Shown piece after piece: positions 6,578 through 11,767 of a stretch of DNA of 11,767 nucleotides. The notes beneath the pieces are model-generated. The model did no database searches and was not told the DNA's origin. It saw nothing but the letters and a program-made list of their open reading frames with translations. The first letter of the stretch is position 1. Every line of letters begins with the position of its first letter. The translations under genes were made by a program, and so were the position numbers. Origin of the DNA: Chloroflexota bacterium (GTDB lineage: Bacteria > Chloroflexota > Anaerolineae > Anaerolineales > UBA11579); contig JAUWSD010000013.1 of the NCBI GenBank assembly GCA_030610225.1, forward strand, positions 1-11,767, read 5' to 3'.

Positions 6578-7117
6578 ATGAAGAATATGAAAAATAAGAA
6601 GAAAAGACAAGCTTATAAAAGAGCACCTTGGAGAATTCAGCGTCAGATCATCGGCGCTGTGATGGCTGGCGTCTTTCTTCTCGCCCTTATCCTTGCTCTC
6701 TACCTCGATATTACTTCGCAAGTCTCAACGATTGGACGTAAGATCATCAACACCCAGTATAAGATCAGAGAAGTTGAAGACGAGATCCAGAGCCTTGAAT
6801 CAGATTGGGCCGAACTTACTTCCGTGGACAATATGAAAACCCGGGCTGAAGAACTTGGCTTCGTTCAATTGAACTACAGGGTAGTAAATTATATCTACAT
6901 TGAAAAATACACAAGCGAAGATCCGATCGATCTATTAATAGCATCTAATGTGATCACCCCTACCCAGCAGCGCATGCCAGATGAATATGTCGCCTCAATA
7001 TTTGATTGGTTTGGTGAAGTCATCGACCTGATCCAATTGGAACCTGAAGACCCAGCTATAAAGGTGGCACCAAGAAACCTGATAATACCTGGAGATTCTA
7101 CACTACCGCTTTCCTGA
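6578..7117 (+). CDS. ftsL: FtsL/DivIC-like cell division membrane protein
   Basis: This 179-residue bitopic membrane protein sits in the ftsL position between rsmH and ftsI. A very basic cytoplasmic N-terminus is followed by one membrane segment (about residues 24-43). A coiled coil follows (about 49-81), ending in the septum-initiator-like pattern of a break and then TRAEELGFVQL. FtsL/FtsB/DivIC proteins form the complex that activates septal FtsW-FtsI. The protein is longer than usual FtsL (often 90-130 residues), with an acidic tail of about 75 residues after the coiled coil that I cannot assign. The start is uncertain: ATG 6578 is used here, TTG 6563 and ATG 6587 are alternatives, and none has a good ribosome binding site. 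The last about 70 bp overlap the frame that encodes the ftsI membrane anchor, so the true C-terminus is also in doubt. Confidence 0.72.
   Translation: MKNMKNKKKRQAYKRAPWRIQRQIIGAVMAGVFLLALILALYLDITSQVSTIGRKIINTQYKIREVEDEIQSLESDWAELTSVDNMKTRAEELGFVQLNYRVVNYIYIEKYTSEDPIDLLIASNVITPTQQRMPDEYVASIFDWFGEVIDLIQLEPEDPAIKVAPRNLIIPGDSTLPLS
7048..7117 (+). other. Overlapping reading frames at the ftsL/ftsI junction, ftsI start unresolved
   Basis: From 7048, just after a TGA at 7045-7047, the ftsI frame is open while the ftsL frame is still being read up to its TGA at 7115-7117. The ftsI frame here encodes a short basic segment and then TWRFY (7087-7101) entering a hydrophobic anchor, as expected for a penicillin-binding protein N-terminus. 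There is no ATG, GTG or TTG in the ftsI frame between 7048 and 7287. The only near-standard codon is CTG at 7114, which overlaps the ftsL stop as CTGA. Confidence 0.7.
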
Positions 7118-8847
7118 TCGCTGTTGTTGGAATTGCAACAATTGCTCAGGCTGCACGCTTACAGCTCAACCCTGACAGCGCTGCTTTTGAAAGCGTTACA
7201 GAAAGATACCGCGGATACATTGACTACATCACCTCCCCCCGCGGCCAGATATATGATCGGGACGGCCACCTGCTTGCTGGAAACCAGTTGGTTTATGAAG
7301 TTGGGGTCAGTTTATACGAGATACCCGAGTATGTCCGCGAAGAAGTTGCTGAAGATATTGCCCTGCTCCTTAATTCCGCAATAGAACTGGATTATGACGA
7401 TGTTTTTTCGATCATCAATGACCCGACTCAAATTAGTGACCCATATATAGTTTTCGCATTTGATGCCCCAGAAGATATTGGGTTAAAGCTCATAAAGGCA
7501 AAACAAAATCGTTATCTGGATATTTTTAACGGAAAAGATCTACCCAGCTTAAATTCTTTGATCCTGACACCCAGATTGATGCGCTCCTACCCGGAAAACG
7601 GGCTGGCGGGAAATGTCTTGGGATTATTCAACATCCACAACATATCAGTATTTGGTATCGAAGAATATTACGACGATCACCTTTCTGGGATCCCAAAGAA
7701 AGTCTGGATACCTATCGACCCCAACTATGTTGATGAAATGCCTGAGACCCAGTCAAACACTAACCTGATCCTGACAATTGACCGTGAAATCCAATCAATG
7801 GTTGAGGATGAATTGGAAAAAGCTGTAGAAAAATATTACGCCGATGCAGGCACGATCATTGTTATGAATCCTCAAACATGTGATATCCTCGCTATGGCTT
7901 CATACCCTTATTATGATTTGAACGACTATGATCTGATATGGGAAACTTTTACATCAGAAGATCCGCCCACATTCAACAAATCGATCTCATACAGTTTTGA
8001 GCCCGGCTCAGTCTTCAAAATATTCACAATGGCAGCCGCTCTTGAATCTGGCACAGTAACCCCTGAAACTGAGTATGACGTAGAGGAATCATTCTTCTAC
8101 GGCGGCAGAACGATCTATAACTGGGATAATGAAGCCTGGGGAATCCAGGACATGACCGGCTGTCTCCAGCATTCACTTAATGTCTGTCTGGCATGGATAG
8201 CAACAGAGATGGGTGAAGATGTTTTCTACGACTATATAAAAGCGTTTCATTTCGGGCGTAGCACTCAGATCGATATGGCTGGTGAGAACAGCGGTATCGT
8301 ACGAACACCGACTAACCCGCCCTGGTATGACATCGACCTCGCTACAAACTCATACGGGCAGGGCATCTCTGTCACACCGATCCAGATGCTGAAAGCGGCA
8401 ACAGCAATTGCAAATAACGGGCAGATGATCACTCCCCATATTGTCAAGACAATCATCCAGGAAGACAGGATCCTGAATAGCACGGTTGATATTGTTGGTC
8501 AACCTATCTCAGAAGAAACTGCCCAGACACTATCTAACATGCTAGTAGATTCACTTGAATATGAAGCATCGAATGCTTTAGTTCCTGGGTACAGGATCGC
8601 TGGAAAAACAGGTACAGCTTCAATTCCTTTGGATTCAGGAGTTTATTCAACCTACATTACCAATGCCAGTTTCATTGGCTGGGGCCCGGTTGAAGACCCA
8701 CAGTTCATGGTCTATGTATGGCTCGAAAAACCGATCCCGATCTGGGGTTCGCTTACCGCTGCCCCAACATTCAGCGAGATAGCCAGCAGGTTGGTTGTGA
8801 TGTTGAACCTGCCCTATGATCCTGAACACTATGCTGAGAATAAATAA
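7114..8847 (+). CDS. ftsI: Septal peptidoglycan transpeptidase FtsI (class B penicillin-binding protein)
   Basis: This class B PBP cross-links septal peptidoglycan outside the membrane. Numbering from CTG 7114 (577 residues), a hydrophobic anchor leads into the conserved RGQIYDRDG (43-51), then the PBP-dimer domain and the transpeptidase domain. The active-site motifs are complete: SVFK (Ser299, Lys302), SLN (354-356) and KTGTAS (498-503). No PASTA domain follows; the protein ends about 80 residues after KTG. The first canonical start, TTG 7288, would remove both the anchor and RGQIYDRDG, so it cannot be the real start. The open frame reaches back to 7048 without ATG/GTG/TTG. CTG 7114 overlaps the ftsL stop but cuts into the anchor. 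A one-base sequence error, a frameshift event or a rare start are the options. The stop overlaps murF by one base. Confidence 0.85.
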   Translation: MIAVVGIATIAQAARLQLNPDSAAFESVTERYRGYIDYITSPRGQIYDRDGHLLAGNQLVYEVGVSLYEIPEYVREEVAEDIALLLNSAIELDYDDVFSIINDPTQISDPYIVFAFDAPEDIGLKLIKAKQNRYLDIFNGKDLPSLNSLILTPRLMRSYPENGLAGNVLGLFNIHNISVFGIEEYYDDHLSGIPKKVWIPIDPNYVDEMPETQSNTNLILTIDREIQSMVEDELEKAVEKYYADAGTIIVMNPQTCDILAMASYPYYDLNDYDLIWETFTSEDPPTFNKSISYSFEPGSVFKIFTMAAALESGTVTPETEYDVEESFFYGGRTIYNWDNEAWGIQDMTGCLQHSLNVCLAWIATEMGEDVFYDYIKAFHFGRSTQIDMAGENSGIVRTPTNPPWYDIDLATNSYGQGISVTPIQMLKAATAIANNGQMITPHIVKTIIQEDRILNSTVDIVGQPISEETAQTLSNMLVDSLEYEASNALVPGYRIAGKTGTASIPLDSGVYSTYITNASFIGWGPVEDPQFMVYVWLEKPIPIWGSLTAAPTFSEIASRLVVMLNLPYDPEHYAENK

Positions 8848-10271
8848 TGAATAAAGATAATATTTCTCTCGCCAACATACTGGAAGCCCTCACTGGCACC
8901 TATATAAAAGATGCTGAGTCATTTAGCATCATTGGCGCAGCCAAACACTCGCAGGAGATCATGCCTGGCGGGTTATTTGTTGCTATAAAGGGTGAAGCGG
9001 CAGATGGGCATGATTATGTTGATCAGTCTTTTAAGAATGGCGCTAAGCTCGCCCTGATCGAGAAAAAGATCAATACAAGTTATCCGATTATTAATTCTCA
9101 GGAAGAAATTCCAACAGATACCAAATTCCATCCACCTCTTTGTGTGCTGGTTGAGGATAGTTTGGCAGCTTTACAAAAGATCGCCGCATTCTGGCAGAAC
9201 AAATTAAAGGTCAGGACGATCGGCATAACAGGCAGTGTTGGTAAATCAACCTCAAAAGAAGTGATTTCAGATATCCTCTCAGTAAAATACAATACTCTTA
9301 AAAATCTCGGTAATTTAAATAATGAGATCGGCCTGCCGCTCACCATCCTTGGACTGTCAAAGGCTCACCAGCGAATGATATTGGAAATGGGCTTCTATGT
9401 CCCAGGTGAGATCAAGTTCCTATGTGATATTGCTCAGCCAAAGGTTGGTGTGATCACTAACATTGGACATGTGCACGCAGAAAGAGCAGGCTCACAGGAA
9501 TCTATCGCCAGGGGAAAAGCCGAATTAGTCGAAGCATTACCGGAAGATGGCTACGCTATTCTCAATTATGATGACCCGTTAGTTCGGGATATGGCAGATA
9601 AAACCAAAGCCAATGTACTTTTCTACGGTTTATCAAAAGAAGCAGACCTATATGCAGACGAGATAGACGGCCTCGGACTCGATGGCATCCGCCTGAGATT
9701 AAACTTCAGGGGCGACTCAAACCACCTGCGAGTTCCCCTGATCGGCAGACATTCTGTTCATACAGTCCTGAGAGCATCGGCTGTTGGCCTTGTAGAAGGC
9801 CTTGACTGGCCAGAGATCATCTATGGGTTAAAAACCCTGACTTCACAACTCAGGCTGATGGCTGTTCGCGCCCAAAATGGAGCGATCCTGATCGATGACA
9901 CTTACAACGCCTCACCTCAATCAACTTTAGCAGCTCTTGAGTTACTTTCAGAGCTTCCAGGCAAAAAGATCGCTGTTCTTGGTGATATGCTCGAGCTCGG
10001 GCAGTATGAAACTCAAGGGCATGAGAGAGTTGGTATCAAAGCAGCTGAGATCGCAGATACATTGATCGTGCTTGGCGAAAGAGCAGAGACCATCGCAAAG
10101 ACCGCAGAATTAAACGGAATGCCGCCTGAAAAGATATTCAGGATCGAAACTCCTAGCAAAATCGCAGAATTCTTAAAAGACCACCTAACCAAAGACCATT
10201 CAGTTCTTGTAAAAGGGTCACGTGGGATGAATATGGACGGGATCGTACCTGCATTGGAGAAAGTATCATGA
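8847..10271 (+). CDS. murF: UDP-N-acetylmuramoyl-tripeptide--D-alanyl-D-alanine ligase MurF
   Basis: This is a 474-residue, full-length cytosolic ligase that adds D-Ala-D-Ala to UDP-MurNAc-tripeptide using ATP. The N-terminal UDP-substrate domain has the MurF-like MPGGLFVAIKGEAADGHDYV (39-58). The ATP-binding P-loop is GITGSVGKST (126-135), followed by NLGNLNNEIGLPLT (153-166), TNIGHVHAE (204-212) and the lysine region ARGKAEL (221-227). The C-terminal domain shows LIDDTYNASPQS (348-359), VLGDMLELG (377-385) and VKGSRGMNMD (455-464). DDTYNASP together with KGSRGMNMD favours MurF over MurE. The start ATG 8847 overlaps the ftsI stop by one base (TAATG), and no strong ribosome binding site precedes it. 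The stop shares ATGA with mraY. No murE lies between ftsI and this gene. Confidence 0.96.
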   Translation: MNKDNISLANILEALTGTYIKDAESFSIIGAAKHSQEIMPGGLFVAIKGEAADGHDYVDQSFKNGAKLALIEKKINTSYPIINSQEEIPTDTKFHPPLCVLVEDSLAALQKIAAFWQNKLKVRTIGITGSVGKSTSKEVISDILSVKYNTLKNLGNLNNEIGLPLTILGLSKAHQRMILEMGFYVPGEIKFLCDIAQPKVGVITNIGHVHAERAGSQESIARGKAELVEALPEDGYAILNYDDPLVRDMADKTKANVLFYGLSKEADLYADEIDGLGLDGIRLRLNFRGDSNHLRVPLIGRHSVHTVLRASAVGLVEGLDWPEIIYGLKTLTSQLRLMAVRAQNGAILIDDTYNASPQSTLAALELLSELPGKKIAVLGDMLELGQYETQGHERVGIKAAEIADTLIVLGERAETIAKTAELNGMPPEKIFRIETPSKIAEFLKDHLTKDHSVLVKGSRGMNMDGIVPALEKVS

Positions 10272-11266
10272 TTAGAGAACCTTCTGCAGTATTAGCTCTC
10301 GCTGTCATCAGTTTCCTATTGACGGTCATCTGGGGTGCCCCCCTGATCCGACTCTTACGCGCAATAAAAGTTGGCGATAATATCCGTCTCGAACTCCGCG
10401 ATAAGTCCAAGGACCTGAAATTCGGAACCCCAACCATGGGCGGAGTGATGTTCATTTTGCCGATCGTTCTGATCACGGGTTTATTAAATGCAGTCAACCT
10501 GCTAAACCCGGAATTGGGCGGCAGGTCGGTGCTGGTCCCCCTGCTTACCATGATCTTTTTTGCTGCTCTTGGCTTTATGGATGACCGCTCAAAACTTAGA
10601 GACAAAGAAGGCGGGGAGGGAATGAAATCCCGCTATAAATTCCTCCTGCAAATGTTGATCACTGGTGGGACTGCCATTGCACTTTATGTAATTCTGGATG
10701 TCCCAAACCTGTTCCTCCCCGGATTAGATTTCGAGATTGGACTTGGTTGGTTCTACATTCCGATCGCAATGTTCATCATAATCGGGTCGGCCAATGCAGT
10801 AAATTTCACAGATGGCATGGACGGACTTGGAGGTTTGATCTCTGCCACAGCCTTCGCGGCATACGGCGGTATTTCACTTGTTCAGGGACAATCATTTCTG
10901 GCTCAGTTCTGTTTCACGATAGTTGGAGCATTATTCGGCTTCCTCTGGTACAACGTGCACCCTGCTCAGTTAATTATGGGTGATACCGGTTCGATGGCTT
11001 TGGGATCCACTTTAGGTGTGGTCGCACTGATGACAGGCCAGTGGGCCATCCTCCCCATCATTGCCATTATCCCGGTCAGTGAAATCCTCAGCGTTATCAT
11101 CCAGGTGCTTTATTTCAAAGCAACTGGCGGTAAACGGGTCTTCAAGATGAGTCCCATCCACTATCATTTTGAGCTTTCTGGCTGGAGCGAAACGCAGGTT
11201 GTTCAGCGTTTCTGGCTGATCAGCCTATTATTCGCAATTATCGGAGTTGCATTAGCGGTGATCTAA
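10268..11266 (+). CDS. mraY: Phospho-N-acetylmuramoyl-pentapeptide-transferase MraY
   Basis: This is a 332-residue, full-length polytopic membrane enzyme. It transfers phospho-MurNAc-pentapeptide from UDP to undecaprenyl phosphate, making lipid I. About ten hydrophobic segments alternate with conserved cytoplasmic loops: TPTMGG (54-59), GFMDDRSKL (102-110, with Asp105-Asp106), NAVNFTDGMDGL (176-187, Asp182 and Asp185), GDTGSMALG (238-246, Asp239), and KRVFKMSPIHYHFELSGWSE (289-308). The last block normally carries three consecutive histidines; here the middle one is Tyr (HYH, 298-300). The start ATG 10268 overlaps the murF stop by 4 bp. GGAGA at 10256-10260 lies 7 nt upstream, so it has its own ribosome binding site. 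murD follows after one base. Confidence 0.97.
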   Translation: MIREPSAVLALAVISFLLTVIWGAPLIRLLRAIKVGDNIRLELRDKSKDLKFGTPTMGGVMFILPIVLITGLLNAVNLLNPELGGRSVLVPLLTMIFFAALGFMDDRSKLRDKEGGEGMKSRYKFLLQMLITGGTAIALYVILDVPNLFLPGLDFEIGLGWFYIPIAMFIIIGSANAVNFTDGMDGLGGLISATAFAAYGGISLVQGQSFLAQFCFTIVGALFGFLWYNVHPAQLIMGDTGSMALGSTLGVVALMTGQWAILPIIAIIPVSEILSVIIQVLYFKATGGKRVFKMSPIHYHFELSGWSETQVVQRFWLISLLFAIIGVALAVI

Positions 11267-11267
11267 T

Positions 11268-11767
11268 ATGGATTGGAAGAATAAGCGTGTGATCATCATG
11301 GGGGCAGCAAGACAGGGGACTTCTTTAGCGCGTTATCTGGTTGAAGCAGGTGCCCAGGTCGTACTGACCGACACACGCAGCAGCGAGCTTCTTTCTGATG
11401 TCCGCAGATCTTTGGCTGACCTGTCAATTGAATGGATCCTGGGAGAGCATCCAACAAATCTTCTCGATAAGGCGGACATTGTCTGCCCATCCGGCGGTGT
11501 CCCACTTACGATCCCATTCATCCAGGAAGCGATCAGAAGGGGTATCTCCCTTTCAAATGACTCTCAGATTTTCATCGAAGCTGCAAAAGCAAAAGTTATA
11601 GGCATTACAGGGTCAGCAGGGAAAACAACAACAACAACACTGGTCGGACTAATGGCAGAACATGCCTGCAAGCTTTCTCCAAATTGGGGAAAGAGTTTTG
11701 TAGGAGGAAATATCGGTTATCCCCTGCTTAATGAAATTAAAGAGATCGATGAAAATGACCTCGTGGT
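11268..11767 (+). CDS. murD: UDP-N-acetylmuramoylalanine--D-glutamate ligase MurD, 3'-truncated by the window edge
   Basis: These are the first 166 residues of MurD, cut by the window end. MurD adds D-Glu to UDP-MurNAc-L-Ala in the cytosol. An N-terminal Rossmann-like UDP-binding domain begins RVIIMGAARQGTSLARYL, where most MurD proteins have a G-x-G-xSG-type loop. PSGGVP (about 74-79) matches the SPGxP-type loop. The P-loop GITGSAGKTTTT (about 112-123) is followed by VGGNIGYPLL (about 145-154), typical of MurD. The start ATG 11268 is one base after the mraY stop; GGTGAT at 11257-11262 could serve as a weak ribosome binding site. The P-loop threonines are coded by five consecutive ACA codons (11625-11639). 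The frame is open to the last base. The next genes, outside the window, would be expected to be ftsW, murG and murC. Confidence 0.93.
   Translation, partial: MDWKNKRVIIMGAARQGTSLARYLVEAGAQVVLTDTRSSELLSDVRRSLADLSIEWILGEHPTNLLDKADIVCPSGGVPLTIPFIQEAIRRGISLSNDSQIFIEAAKAKVIGITGSAGKTTTTTLVGLMAEHACKLSPNWGKSFVGGNIGYPLLNEIKEIDENDLV

Noticed and set aside
7288..7290. TTG at 7288 as the ftsI start
   Set aside because: It would remove the membrane anchor and the RGQIYDRDG motif, which are clearly encoded upstream in the same frame, and it has no ribosome binding site.
7124..7384. 86-codon + strand open frame after ftsL
   Set aside because: It is a shadow of ftsI: the ftsI frame over the same bases encodes the membrane anchor and the conserved RGQIYDRDG motif.
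11296..11601. Open frames on both strands over the start of murD
   Set aside because: The MurD frame from 11268 is open to the window end and carries the P-loop and GGNIG motifs; the others are shadows.
11625..11639. Five consecutive ACA codons as a microsatellite of interest
   Set aside because: They encode the normal threonine run of the MurD P-loop (GKTTTT-type). A short codon repeat here is not surprising.

Overview
The window looks like a chromosomal housekeeping region of a bacterium with a mid-40s GC content. Most of its right half is the start of a division and cell-wall (dcw) cluster: mraZ, rsmH, an FtsL-like gene, ftsI, murF, mraY and a truncated murD. The texture of the proteins, and the neighbours (a DUF1385/YqhQ protein, an M20 dipeptidase, an alkyltransferase-like protein), fit a Gram-positive-like lineage. 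My best guess is Chloroflexota, class Anaerolineae. That is an inference from general resemblance, not from a search.

Layout. Positions 1-3080 (+) hold a three-gene run: the 3' part of an esterase-like alpha/beta hydrolase, an M20-family metallopeptidase overlapping it by 11 bp, and yqhQ 15 bp further on. Positions 3082-4858 (-) hold two overlapping genes: a class V aminotransferase/cysteine desulfurase, then a small alkyltransferase-like (ATL) DNA-lesion-binding protein. They converge on yqhQ with a single base between the stop codons. Positions 4859-5139 are a divergent intergenic region with a good sigma-A type promoter, four 10-bp-spaced MraZ-type boxes and a strong leader hairpin, all directed at mraZ. 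Positions 5140-11767 (+) are the dcw operon, tightly packed with 1-4 bp overlaps (TAATG, TAATG, ATGA) or a 1 bp gap. The exceptions are a 38-53 bp spacer before the ftsL-like gene and the unusual ftsL/ftsI junction.

How it works together. MraZ is the DNA-binding regulator of its own operon and RsmH methylates 16S rRNA. The FtsL-like protein and FtsI are membrane components of the septal peptidoglycan machinery. MurF, MraY and MurD make UDP-MurNAc-pentapeptide and transfer it to the lipid carrier. murE, which usually lies between ftsI and murF, is absent here.

The points most worth checking are the ftsL/ftsI junction, where the penicillin-binding protein frame has no ATG, GTG or TTG upstream of its membrane anchor; the MraZ operator array sitting on the promoter; the Trp-for-Cys ATL protein; and an apparent threefold excess of GATC across the window. 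I see no mobile element, CRISPR array, tRNA or rRNA, and no convincing evidence of a wholly new system.
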